Assembly (NCBI GenBank): GCA_015680685.1
Contig: MNCI01002870.1
Span: 1,749 to 33,896, forward strand
DNA: 32,148 bases
Reading direction: 5' to 3'
DNA from: Gnetum montanum
Lineage: Eukaryota; Streptophyta; Gnetopsida; Gnetales; Gnetaceae
Below the pieces are notes generated by a model. It did not search any database. It was given only the letters and a program-made list of their open reading frames with translations, and was not told the DNA's origin. The position numbers and the translations under genes were made by a program. Of the stretch, positions 18,951 to 29,949 are shown piece after piece (the stretch's first letter is position 1; every line of letters starts with the position of its first letter).

Positions 18951-20700
18951 AAGCCTCTTAACCAGGCTTTCATCTTATGATGGTAGGTCGAGCAAGAGAT
19001 GGGAATCCATCATGACCTTTCCATGCCTTTAAAGTTAGTAGGGCCACAGGGCAAGCTTGCGAGATAGTTGAACCCCAACATGATCGACTGGGGATCAATC
19101 TCAACTAGCACCATAGTAGCCTTAGAAGCATTCCCGGATTGGCCCAAGCACCTGGTCCAAGCCCTAGACTTAGAGGCCCGAGATGTAACCAAGGACTCTC
19201 TTGTTGAGATGCCTGTGACCATGTCAAAGGGGGAGGTGAAAACGTTAATAATCAACTCCCTCCTAGACACAAAAACACACGAAAGCATAGCCAAGATTCT
19301 GCAAGACAACATCGATGTCTTTGCATGGTTGTACAACAACATGCCGGGTTTGGATCCATGGTTGATTCGGAACAACATCGTCCTAGACCCATACATGAAG
19401 GTAGTCAAGTAGAAGGCTCACAAAGTTAAGCCAGAAATCGCACTAGCCTTGAGGGATGAAATCACCAAGCTATACCAAGAAGGTTTCATCCGCGTGGTTG
19501 ACTATTCAGAATGGGTGTCCAACATCGTTGTGGTTGCAAAGAAAATGGGAGGAGTACGGATCTATATATACTTCTGGGACTACAAGGTAATGATCAAAGA
19601 CAACTTCCCACTTCCAAGCATTGATTAGCTCATCGACATCAAAACTAGCCATGCTTTGCTATCCTTCATGGATGGTTTCTCCGGATACAACCAAATTCGC
19701 ATTAACCTAGAGCACCAGTTGTCAACAACCTTCATGACCCCATGGGGGACCTTTTGCTATACCATGATGCCCTTCAGACTCAAGAATGCTAGAGCAACCT
19801 ACCAGCAAGCCATAACTTATATTTTTAGTGACTACATCCTAGAAACATTAAATGTCTACGTGGATGATATAGCGGTCAAGTCCAAGGAGGCGGCTAATCA
19901 CCCACGCGATCTAGGGGTAGTCCTAAAATGCTGCCAAATGCACGAATTACGCCTCAATCCTAAGAAGTGTGTTTTTGGGGTAAAAATTGGATGCATGTTA
20001 GGATTCGTAGTATCGAAGGCCAGAATACAAGTGGACCCTGACAAAGTCAAGGCCATCGTCAACCTAGTGCCTCCCACAAATCTTAAGGAGTTACGTGGTT
20101 TGCAATGTAGAGTGCAGTTCATTTGAAGGTTCATAGCAAGGTTGATCGACAAGTTACACCCCATGCAACATCTTCTAAAGAAGGGGGTTGACTTCAAATG
20201 AACAACCCAATGTCAACAAGCCTTCGACGACCTAAAGAAGGAACTCTCACACCTCCCGACTGTGCATCCGCCACAAAGGGTTAAACCCTTATTTATCTAG
20301 CTCGCCACCTCCAACACATCTGTCGCAGCACTACTATGTCAGAAATGAGATGATGGTTCTAAGATACTAGTGTATTATCTGAGTCATGCACTAATAGCAC
20401 ACGAGGTGAAATACAACAAAGTGGAGAGGAATTGCCCGGCCTTGGTGTTTGCACTAAAAAAGTGGTGGCATTACCTGTTCCACAGTACAACCAACATCAT
20501 TTGCAAAAGCAATATACTTCGAGCTATTACTAACAATCTATACGAAAGTAGCAGGATAGCCCGATGGAAAGCAATAACCGAGGATTTTGATTTACACTAT
20601 GTAAGTCAGTCGTTGACAAAGGGTCAAGCCATAGCAACCCAACTCACGGCCTCTCCAGTCAACGATCGGGCAACCATAAATCCTGAATTCTTGAACGAAT
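18951..20700 (+). pseudogene. pol: Reverse transcriptase and RNase H (decayed pol)
   Basis: A single frame with interspersed stops runs from about 18951; a CTACTGACAG acceptor-like sequence ends at 18950. RT motifs are present in order: 'LYQEGFIRVVDYSEWVSNIV', 'IKDNFPLPSID', 'FMDGFSGYNQI', 'TPWGTFCYTMMPFRLKNA' and the intact catalytic 'YVDDIAVKS' (about 19856-19882). The connected RNase H has 'YYLSHALIAHEVKYNKVERN' and 'ALVFALKKWWHYLF'. Stops include TAG at 19065, 19410 and 19626, TGA at 20124, 20199 and 20346, and TAG at 20298. It copied the element's RNA into DNA; no full-length product can now be made. Confidence 0.9.
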
Positions 20701-21113
20701 ACGTTAGCAATGTTAACATCATCCCGATGCATTTCAAATCCACCTTATACTTCAATGGTGCCTCAACCACACGAGGAGGTAGCGTTGTGGCCGTCATCAC
20801 ATTCACCTCTGGGGAAATGCATCCATCCGCTTATCAATTTGTGTTCCCTTTCACCAACAAAGTGGCAAAATACAAGGGGCTACTGAGAGGCCTCTTAACT
20901 ACCCAAGTGCTATGCTTACAACACCTAGCAATCCAAGGAGATTCACAACTAGTCATGAATCAAATCACCAAAGTCTACGCCTGTAAGGATACACACCTGC
21001 AACCCTACTGCGAGCTAGCAAAAATCCTACTTAAGAAATTTGCAACCACAGATGTGCAACACGTGCCATGTAATGAGAATACTGTGGAAGACGCCTTAGC
21101 TACCCTTTTGTAA
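20701..21113 (+). pseudogene. Second, archaeal-type RNase H (aRNH)
   Basis: Downstream of the first RNase H a second RNase H-like domain is visible: 'LYFNGASTTRGGSVVAVI', then 'KYKGLLRGLLTTQVL', 'IQGDSQLVMNQI', 'LQPYCELAKILLKKF' and 'VQHVPCNENTVEDALATL'. This is the domain order of the aRNH found in Tat/Ogre retrotransposons. The first catalytic Asp (usually YFDGA) reads Asn here; the Asp of GDSQL is retained. It ends at a TAA where the polyprotein should continue into integrase. Confidence 0.8.
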
Positions 21114-22466
21114 AACATTCCATCACATTCCTTGGAAAACATGCCAACTGTGATTATAGAATGCGCAGAGCCTATCACTCAAGCGGAACACGTGGCCTCT
21201 GTCAGTGCCATGGATACCTAAGAGTGCTATGCCAACATTAAAGCTTATCTACAGCATGGCGAACCCCCAGGTGGATTGAGATCTCCCCAAAGAGATGCAA
21301 TCTGTAACTGTGCCTAGAAATATGTGCTCATGGGAAATAATGTCCTATGCCAATGTTCCTACGACGGGATATTGCTAGCATGCGTGGGTGGCGAGTAGGT
21401 GCAAAAGGTAGTCAATGAAGTTCATGAGGGGCTTTGCGGTGGACACATAGCACCCAGGGCTATGGCAGTAAAAATTAGACGCCTAGGGTACTATTGGCCC
21501 TACATGGAGCACGACTACCTGTAGAAATTCAAGACGTGCGACATGTGCCAGAGATACGCAAATCTCCTACACATAGTGCCTATAGACCTGCACCCAATGC
21601 AAATTACGTGGCCCTTCCAACGATGGGGATTAGACCTCATAGGCCCTATCATGCCTAAGTTCTCCATAGGAAATAGTTTCATTATCACCGCCACTGAGTA
21701 TTTTACTAAGTGGGTAGAAGCTATTCCCCTGAGGAAAATGACGTCTCAAGAAATCTGCCATTTCATCCTCGACAACATTGTAAGAAGGTTTGGGCTTCTA
21801 ATGACTATTGTGACCAATAATGGGCCACAATTCAATAGTACAAAAACCTAAACCTTCTGTAGAAATCTAGGCATTAAATAATCATTTTCTTCCCCTTATT
21901 ATCCACAAGAGAATGGGCAGGCGAGGGTTACAAATAAGTCCATCATCAACTTGCTGAAGCAGATGTTGAATAATATCAAGAGGCGGTGGCATGAGCAAAT
22001 CCTCTACGTCCTGTGGGCCTACCGAATGACATGCAGGACCACAACAAGTAAGACCCCTTACAGCCTTGTTTATGGATCTGAAGTTGTGTTGCCTCTTGAG
22101 TTACAGGTACCTTCACTCTGGATGATCCTATCTGATGTTGTGAGCGAAGCCTAGAACAACGAGTCATGAACCATTGACCTCGACTCAGTGGAGGAGGAGC
22201 ACACGCAGATGCTGAGATGCATCGAGCACTACCAGAGCAAATAGTAGCAGAAGCAACGTGCAGACCCGGATCAACGACCAGTGCAGAAGGGAGACCTTTT
22301 CCTCAAGACCATCTGTGAGCACATGAGAAAATTCTTAGCCAACTAGGAAGGTCCTTAAGTGGTTACTAAATCCTTCAGAAATGAAGCCTTCAAGCTGGCG
22401 GACATGGAAGACAACGTGTTCGCCAACCTGGTGAATCACTCATACCTTAAGCCATACTTCATCTGA
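21114..22466 (+). pseudogene. Integrase (decayed)
   Basis: This part of pol inserts the element's DNA. The zinc-binding HHCC region covers '[16 protein letters not shown]' to 'KTCDMCQRYA' (about 21418-21560). In the DDE core, 'WGLDLIGPI' carries the first Asp, 'VTNNGPQF' has Asn where the second Asp is normal (about 21811-21834), and 'PQENGQA' carries the Glu. The C-terminal 'VQKGDLFLKTI' and 'NHSYLKPYF' match the GDLVL and LK-YY patterns of Tat integrases, and no chromodomain is seen. Multiple stops (for example TAG at 21522 and 21876, TAA at 21849) break the frame, which closes at TGA 22464. Confidence 0.85.
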
Positions 22467-22483
22467 AGCATGGTAGCATCAAC

Positions 22484-22765
22484 CACTGTCTGCTACGACG
22501 ATAAACTAGCAACGCCACTGAGCAGCGTCCGCAATGATGATAAACTAGCGACATCGAGCAGCGTCTGCTACGACGTTAAACTAGCGGCAACCGTCTGCTA
22601 CAACGTAAAATTGGCACTGCTAGTCCATTATGACTATAAACTGGCACTGCCTATCTGCTACGACAATAAACTGGCATGTACAGTCTGCTGGGACCTTAAA
22701 CCAGCACAGCGGTCCACTGAGATCTTAAACTAGCACATGATCTACCAAGACCTTAAATTGGATTC
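22484..22765 (+). repeat. Spacer repeat block 3 (TCTGCTACGAC-TAAACTAGCA units)
   Basis: About nine units of 25-40 bp, each with a TCTGCTACGAC-like half and a TTAAACTAGCA or TAAACTGGCA half, follow directly after integrase. An apparent ORF through them (22470-22733) simply translates the repeat (CYDxKLA) and is not taken as a gene. Confidence 0.7.
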
Positions 22766-23746
22766 GCGTCACATCCCCAATGTGCATCTACGCTAAGTAC
22801 GCATCAAATGATCATGCATGATGTTGGCGTGTGGGTGGGGCATCGTAGCTTCGGGATGTAGTTCACGACACAATGAGAAAGTGGTTCCAAACACATGCAT
22901 CACTACCATCCTTAGCATCATGCTGACCCTCCAAAAATGACGTATGGCATTATTCTAGCCCTCCGAACCTACCATCGCCATGACCCATCGCCCTGATAGT
23001 AGTTTCTTGGCTAGTTCCTGCACCTGGAGTTCTAGCAGGTATTGTGGCCCAGCCACAATATTGTTACTCTCCAGCCCCCTGCCAATGCCTCAGCTCGCAT
23101 GACGTTCAACTATGTGGTAGCTGATTCCATAGGTGAACTGAGAACACGTGCCTTTGGTAGGGATTCCAGAGCATCTACACCCACAGTAACTCCTGGCACC
23201 TTCGAGGCTAGTTCCTCCACGCCAGTGCTACAAAGGTCGCTGCTAGCCTCCCTTCTTTGGACATCGCACGCTAGAGGCAATGCCCAATAGCTTCAACAAT
23301 GTCAGCAGCCAGTAAGACCTTTGCGCCTGCAGGCACGGCTTGCGACAGCAGAAAATGCTATCACATCACGTAGTGAGTGCCTCGACTAGCTCAACTACTT
23401 CAGAGTGTAAATTCCAGCACGTGCATAACACACCTCACTATATGGAAGGTATCTATAGGCAGGTCAAAACCCTTCATGTATGTAACGCAACTCATCCTAC
23501 GAAGGAAGCACCTACCTACAAGCGGTTGAAGAACAACGCCAATCAAAGATGAAAATGCTCTGCTAAACATCATATTTGCTCTCTACCTTAACCTCTATAA
23601 AACCAATGTAACACTCTCAAGTGCAGCCAAGTGATGTCTCGACACTCACTAAGAAACAACTTTAGCATTTTGCCTACTACGGTATTTTGTTTTCTTTGTC
23701 AATTTCTATCGAGCCCATTCTCCAGACATTGACAAAGAGGGTCCAA
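22766..23746 (+). other. 3' untranslated region of the retrotransposon
   Basis: This segment between the repeat block and the 3' LTR shows no recognised domain; open frames at 23042-23290 and 23340-23552 lack motifs. The last bases before the LTR (GACAAAGAGGGTCCAA, about 23731-23746) are purine-rich and sit where the polypurine tract should be. Confidence 0.5.
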
Positions 23747-25053
23747 TGAAACACCCCAAAAAATTTGAAGTCATTCTCGTTTCACTGGGCCTTACAAACC
23801 ACACAGCACTGTGATGATTCTTCAGAAGGAGAACGCTCTGAGTTCAAGCCAGCCAGTTCAGAAAATTTTCTACTTTAGGAACACATAGGCTCCACAGGTC
23901 ACCCTACCTGTCCACCTAAGTAGTTTGCTCGGTCGGCAACCTGCTCAAAAATGGTGTGCGGAGTTGGCAATAGCATTCTGGATGCACGAAATAGTTCAGC
24001 AAGTTTTCTAAGTCATGAAGTCTGCTACGCTATGCTACGCCCCACTATGTACCATAGCAACCTTCAGAAAACACTTGCAAAGCAAACTACCATGTTACGC
24101 TATGCTATGTAATGTAGCATAGCATAGCAGCAGCTATACCCCGAGTTCCCTTGCTCAATCTCAAGTCCTTCAACAATGTCCCTTTCCGTCAAGAAGCGGT
24201 AGACCATGTCTGCTACTATGCTACACTGAGTTACATGGTGCAGTGATGCGTACCAATCCTATGGAAGAGACAAAAGGCAGAATCAGCAAGTTTGCAAGTC
24301 TTGTGGAAGCAAAGTTTGCAAATTGGTAGAGTTTTCGCAACTAAGGCTAGTCACTACGCTACGCTACATAGCATAGCATAGCGTAGCAAGCATGCAACAC
24401 ACATGTAGCAGAACGCACAATAAGGTGTTATGCTATACCAAGCATGCTACGCTACAAAGCACAACAAGGCATGCGGGTGGTTGTGTGACATCAATGCACC
24501 TCACCTAATTGAACCATTGGCACACGTATCTAGATGCTGATGGTGCAATTATGATGTGGCAGACACATAGTTATGGCATGGCAGGCTCACATTACAACGG
24601 TCATGCAAGTCCAACAGTCATGCATGGCACGTGCAGCACCAGCAAGTCAATGTAGGCTTGAGGCACGCAGCATCCAAACTACCCCTTTTGCATGCCATTG
24701 GTCCTATAAATACCCCAGAAAGCAGAATTCAAAGGGGTTCAAATTTTTTAAAACAAGCAACATTCAAAGGATCCAAAATTTTTTTTTTGAACAAACAACA
24801 TTAAAAAGTTGGACTATCTCTAGAGGTTCAAAAAAGAAAGGTAAGCATCATAACATCGAGCACTGAGCATTGTAAGGTTTCTGTTTGACACTGCAAATAG
24901 TGAGCATTTTCAGCTGGCACTTTATTCCATACTCAATTCTACCACCTTGGTAGAATTCTCATATTGTCAACACCTAAGTCCGTGCCCAAGCGCACAACCT
25001 ATTTCGTTCTACACATCCTGGTTACTCTCGGGATCTTTGCACTCCATCACGCA
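23747..25053 (+). repeat. 3' LTR of the 18.2 kb element
   Basis: It starts TGAAACACCCC and ends CACGCA, with a TG...CA border. It matches 6818-8115 throughout, including the TATA box (24704-24713) and the GCTACG/TAGCAT palindromic patches (24094-24130 and 24353-24388). The right neighbour at 25054 is TMEM209-like coding sequence read in reverse, which fixes this border well. Confidence 0.9.
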
Positions 25054-26795
25054 TGTAACTTTGAATCCCAATATAATGCCAAAATAGGAGAGCTCTTCTT
25101 TCCTACAACTAGCACACAAGCCCCAGCATGTAATGTATTGGAAGGGCATGAAAAAATGGCAGTATATTTTTCTCGAATTCATTTTGAGGAAGGAAGCATA
25201 TTAACAAAGAAATGGGTTTTTCTAGAATGAGCACTTGGATATGCAGCATGCAACATCCATTGTGGATGTTCCAAAAGTGCACAAAATAAATAAAGGAGAA
25301 GATGTGAATCAATTGATAACTTGGAAGACCATATATTACTAGATTTGTCATACGCTTCTCCAAAAATGTCATACTTAAAGTTCTTCACACAAGTACCTTG
25401 AGTAAGTTTTGATGAAAGAACACATCACAATATAAGCACAAAGTTCATGTCATCCTTCTTGATACAAAATATAAGCCATTACTGTGTCTGGATTAACCAT
25501 TTATTGAACAAAATTCAAATTATACCTCTAACCCTTTGAACAGTGTAATCCAGCCTTACAGTCTTCTGGGGCAGCAACCCGTTCACCCATTCTCCTTTCA
25601 TCAAGGCACGCAGCCTTTGATGTTCCGTGACAGCATCTATACATTCTTGTATAAGAGGATTCAAAGACAAATCTTTGGGTGGATGAAGTCCTAATAAGGA
25701 AAATAAGGTATAAAATATAAAACATAAATTCAAGGTTGCAATGTAGTTTCTAAAACATCAAGGGAAAGCAGTCAATTGTTAAGTTGTCTAACTTACTGGG
25801 AGCATCACGTGCCTGAACGAGGAAAGCTCGCAACTGATGAAGAACTCCATCCTCATCCGTAGTCCGCCACCCGTTTCCAGATAAAGCAGAGACCGGTGCC
25901 ATAGGGGAAGGTTCATTGCTTCCTACTTTTGTAAGGTTTACGGTCAATCCAAGTTTCGCCGCTGCTTGCATGACCTTTTCAAAAATTTAAAACACAAAAC
26001 ACACATTTAAGACTAATCAATGCCTGCCTAAGACTGAATTAAGAAATGAAATGTCAGAAGATATACGCAGTACTCTACCTGAAGATGACTGGTGTCAATC
26101 TTCTGAACAAGAGGCTTGAGCAAAGCTTCAGAAAACCACTGGCGTAGATTATCTCTCCAGTGCTCAATATGTGGATACACACCCAGATTCTTAAAAGCTT
26201 CGATTGATTGTTCCATAGTCATTGGGCCCCTCTTGGGTGGTCTGTGATAGTTTTGCTGGGTTGGGAATATCCTAACAGTCCTTATAGTTCTGCTTGACAT
26301 GGAAGGAGGAGTGTTTGCAGAACCTTGAGCAATAGCAGCAGCTATTGCAGCTTTCATCTTGTTTTCTGCAGTCTCTGTCAATTTTTCCTCAACATTTGCA
26401 AGAAACTGTTCCAACTGTTCCTCCGAGTATATGTTGTCCTTCGTTATGCCAGAACCATAGTTGGACCAGGGAGAGGGTACTTTCTCATGGCTCTCTTGCT
26501 TTGTATGTGATGGGGAACAGACTTTAGCTGTTGTTGCAGAGCTAATCCCAAGACCTGTTGGATCATGTCCATCAAACTTAGGTGGCCACTGCATATATTC
26601 CATGAAATGATGGTGCACTAACACCAAAGCTAGCTTGTATGCACTCGAACGTTTTGGCTCAGGTGAGCTTTTTGTAGTGCAAAGCACATACTCTACCCAC
26701 TTCTTCAAATAAATAGCCTTACACAATGCCATGGTCACTGCTCCAAAAATCAGCCTTGATAATATCTGTATGACCTTGACTAATTCATCTACCAT
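25054..26795 (-). pseudogene. TMEM209: TMEM209-like gene, internal exons, truncated by the LTR element
   Basis: Four minus-strand exons fit the plant TMEM209 / cytochrome b561-related family. Exon a (to 26079) has a hydrophobic segment, then PSPWSNYGSG, EEQLEQFLANVEEKLTE, MTMEQSIEAFKNLGVYPHIE, HWRDNLRQWFSEALLKPL. Exon b is 25974-25797 (VMQAAAKLGLTV). Exon c is 25690-25526 (QECIDAVTEHQRLRALMKGE). Exon d is about 25408-25054 (DSHLLLYLFCALLEHPQWML, later GACVLVVGKKSSPILALYWD). Junctions a/b and b/c keep phase. Exon d has defects: its acceptor reads AA instead of AG, and two frameshifts occur near 25195 and 25155. It stops at the LTR; the final exon is at 6586-6720. N-terminal exons were not found. 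Confidence 0.8.
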
Positions 26796-27259
26796 TTAGA
26801 CAACAAGATATTGATCATGACTAAAGTATCCAAAAAATACGATATCAGGGCAAATTAAAATAGAACAGAGATAAGGATCGAAATCACTTATAGGCGAAAA
26901 ATCGAAGGATGCTTAGGGAAGAAATAAGCTCCATAACCCTAGCTTCTCTACAATAGAACAAAACAAAATTGCAACACTTGAAATTTCAACAAACATTACA
27001 CAACATAGCAAAACCAAAGCCATTGAAGAACAAGATTTCCAATGATTTTGAACTTGTGAAGGGATGAAAGAAACCACTAAAACTTATTGAACCATGGCAA
27101 GGATAAAAGCCACAACACAACATGTGTAGAGAGAAATTACAACAGCAAACTGAGAAGTGGACGGCTTCACACTGCGTGCCAATAGTGCCAATGCAATGGT
27201 TGGATTCATGTATACTCTAAATTTCTCATTGGCATTCACATTCACATTTTCCATTGCCA
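26796..27259. other. Upstream flank of the TMEM209-like exons
   Basis: AT-rich sequence with no exon encoding the missing N-terminal part of the TMEM209-like protein. On the minus strand a CTAGGGTTATGG context near 26935 gives only a short frame. It may be intron or an unrelated insertion. Confidence 0.4.
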
Positions 27260-27640
27260 TTGTTGTTTGAGATGCATCTATGAAAGGCAGGTTTAGGCTT
27301 TTTATCTGTTGTTTGAGAAAGGTGGGTTTAGGCTTTTGAGAAAGGTGGGTTTAAGCTTTTTATCTGCTATTTGAGATGCAGCTGTGAAAGGAATGTTTAG
27401 GCTTTTTATTTGTTGTTTGAGATGCAGCTGTGAAAGGTGGCTTTAGGCTTTTTATTTGCTGTTTGAGATGCTAGTCGTTGCCCTATGGCTACAAATTCTT
27501 CAAATGAGCTTATTTCAAGGCACACTCAATGCCACGAAATTTGGAACTCTTTGAGATACTTGCCATTCTCGACTACAAATTCTTCAAATGAGCTCCTTAT
27601 TTCAAGGCACACTTAATGCCACGATATTCAGAACTCAATG
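27260..27640. repeat. Two adjoining short tandem arrays
   Basis: 27264-27475 contains about four units of (GTTT)GAGATGCAGCTGTGAAAGG...TTTAGGCTTTTTAT(T/C)TG, roughly 50-57 bp each. At 27491 and 27575 an 84-bp unit starting ACAAATTCTTCAAATGAGCT and ending near CACGA(A/T)ATT is present twice. Confidence 0.7.
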
Positions 27641-29085
27641 AATCCCAGTCGACTATTGATTTTGTCGTGACCCTAACAAGATTTTGTTTCTGCTGCTGAT
27701 TGAGGAAAGGGTTAGAATCAATGATTTGAGGTAATTTCGAATCTAAGAACGTATTTTTCCTTCTCCAGAGAGTGACTGCCCCCCAAAAGAGTAATTCTTA
27801 CTGACTTAGCTAATTCAATTCTTTCCAATAGGATGCTCTTTTCTAATGATAATGAAATGCCTACCTTTCTAATAAGATGTGATCTATCTAAGGGCTAGCT
27901 GAACTAAGCCTCATTTGAGGAGGAAAGATTTGCTGCTTGATTACTTCTTCTTCTTCCTTGAATACCTTGCTTTCCTACCTTAGGGCCTTTTCTTCTCACT
28001 TGAGAGATGCAATTTGAAAGAAGAGAAGAGATCAGTTAATCACCATCCATTCCTCTAATGATTTAGATCCCATCTGCTAACTAGAACTTGAAGGGAATTA
28101 AGAGCAATTGCCTTTTTCTATTATGCCTTGAGCCTGAAACTCTTCCTTCTAGTCTAGTCTACCTACATCATTCTTTTGAAGTGAAGTAGAAAGCATATGG
28201 ACACAAGTTCACTAAAATAGCTAAAATACCAGTTAGGCCCTTTCCATATTCCCCTACTAAAGCACTCAAGGAAGAAGAAGTAGACGAGTATCATTCATAC
28301 GATTATGCTACATCTCCATCCATCTCTAGGAGAAGCAACTAGATTGATTCCTAAACTAAATCGCTAATGCCCCCTTAATATTTGGTAATGATTACCATCT
28401 ATTTTTTGCAATGCAATTTATAGGTTGTAGTCTTTTAACAATAAGTAAATAGGGGTTTGGCCTTTAATACTGTTCTTGTACCATCATGGTACAAGTCGCT
28501 GACGGGCCACAAATCCTATTCAGAAAAGTTGTTAACTAAAGAATGTTGCTTCTATGTTTACATTTTAACCAAATAACAATGCTTTTTTGCTTTTAAAAAA
28601 ATGCTTTCTTGTTTTCCTCTTTTTTTTAATGCCCGGTAACCTAGCAACTTTAATTATCACGTTGTGCATACTAATGAACAAATTTAATTTCAACCATGTT
28701 TTTTCTCAATGCATGTCAATGTCAATATCTTAGTATAACGTAGGTATAATATAAAGGTGTCTTCAACCCCTTCTTCCTTCCCGCTAAACCATTCTAAGTG
28801 TCACTTACATTGTATTTTTATCAATAATAAGAGGGTGTTGAACCCCTAAAATAACTATAGAGGGTGTTGGAATATAGATACATTCTAAGATTTATAAAAG
28901 TTTATAATTTAGTGTTATTTAGTAGAATCAAACTTGTGACCAAAGGTTACCAGGTCAAGACCCATATGTTACATCTTATCCAGATACATTAGGTATGGTC
29001 ATATGCTTACGCTTTATACATTACATGTGTAGTCCCGGTGGGTTATCAAGGACAAGTTAGTTTAGTATGATTGCACTTTGGATGT
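27641..29085. other. Intergenic sequence, no gene recognised
   Basis: No ORF or motif is supported. 27650-28400 has a different texture from its surroundings: less AT-rich, many CTTCTTCTT/GAAGAAG and CTAG-type words, resembling plant mitochondrial spacer DNA. A nuclear insertion of organelle DNA is possible but not shown by any identifiable mitochondrial gene. Confidence 0.35.
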
Positions 29086-29949
29086 TGATGAGCGACGAGG
29101 TACCCCTACGCCCAACCATACGAATCATAAGCATTTATGCACGATCTAGTCAAATTTCATGGATGGGACTAGTTGTGGTATCTAGATTGTTGTCTTGATC
29201 GTAGTTCATTGTCTTCCCACTTAGACTAGTGGTAGCTTTGTCATGTATGATTTAGTCCAAAGTGAGGCATATGATGATTAATGTTATTCAGCCTTAAGCT
29301 ACTCCTAATGATAACAAAGACCTTAATTGTTTAATCTAATTAACAATGGAAAGTAGAATCTAAACTGGCCTACATATGGTGAGCATCCATCCCTAACCAT
29401 CCATACATGCCTTGGACTTTACGTAACTACCACTGGGATTACCAAGCATATGTCACTAAGCATATCAAACAATACACTACTGGGTTACCAAGTAATTATA
29501 CTTAAGTGCTTGTGATTAGTCGTACTCAGTCTAGTTAATGACAAGAATAATAAAGAGTAATAAATAAAAACATTAACTAAGAAAAATAGTAAACATTTAA
29601 GTAATTTATGGTAATTAAAAATAATAATAAAGCTAAGTGGATGCTATAATGATGGAAGTAATCTTGATCTTTATTGTCGAACATGTAATGTGTCCAAGTA
29701 TGTCACACACAAATAAGGATGTCATACAATCATTTAACATCACATTGCAGGCATGCATTGGAAAACTAACAAAATTCTGACTACTCTGAAATCTATGAAA
29801 AAGCTATCTATGATCTATATCCTAAAGATGCACCCAAGTGCAATATTTATAGGCTAGCATGAAAGGGGTGATATTGAATGCCCAACATCAAAAGTTGTGC
29901 CCCGATATTAGATGTTTGATATCGTGGCCCTACAAAACATGACTCATCA
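29086..29949 (-). repeat. LTR of family-1 gypsy element (3' LTR, copy B)
   Basis: Reverse complement of the family seen at 653-1477. Read on the minus strand it begins TGATGAGTCATG, has a CTATAAATAT box (about 29852-29843) and ends CTCATCA. A polypurine-type CATGGGGGTA and CTCGAGGACAAA lie just upstream in the minus direction (29950-29985), as in copy A. Length is about 864 bp. Family-level identity to copies A and C is clear in the terminal thirds and weaker in the middle. Confidence 0.75.

Larger units (their letters stand above)
6818..25053 (+). mobile_element. ~18.2 kb Tat/Ogre-branch Ty3/gypsy retrotransposon
   Basis: Two direct repeats of about 1.3 kb (6818-~8115 and 23747-25053) bracket a plus-strand order of leader, gag, protease, RT/RNase H, second RNase H and integrase. 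The RT-before-integrase order marks Ty3/gypsy, and the extra archaeal-type RNase H after RT/RH marks the Tat/Ogre branch. The element is unusually large because a 5.8 kb block with an antisense gene separates protease from RT, and because of long leader and tail regions. By eye the first 120 bp of the two LTRs differ at about 14 positions, mostly transitions, so the insertion is not recent. It interrupts a TMEM209-like gene. No convincing 5-bp target duplication flanks it (left CATAC, right TGTAA). Confidence 0.9.

Noticed and set aside
19010-19408. Minus-strand open frame of 132 codons
   Set aside because: It is the reverse shadow of the RT region, whose plus frame carries recognisable polyprotein sequence.
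19898-20197. Minus-strand open frame over the RT domain
   Set aside because: Opposite strand of the RT thumb/RNase H boundary; no motif of its own.
22470-22733. Plus-strand ORF of 87 codons after integrase
   Set aside because: It translates the short tandem repeat (CYDxKLA units); repeat periodicity explains the open frame.
6818-25053. Endogenous pararetrovirus instead of a retrotransposon
   Set aside because: Long LTRs, an integrase after RT/RNase H, and no movement-protein region fit a Ty3/gypsy element.
26325-26527. Two overlapping plus-strand open frames
   Set aside because: Shadows of the TMEM209-like exon on the minus strand.
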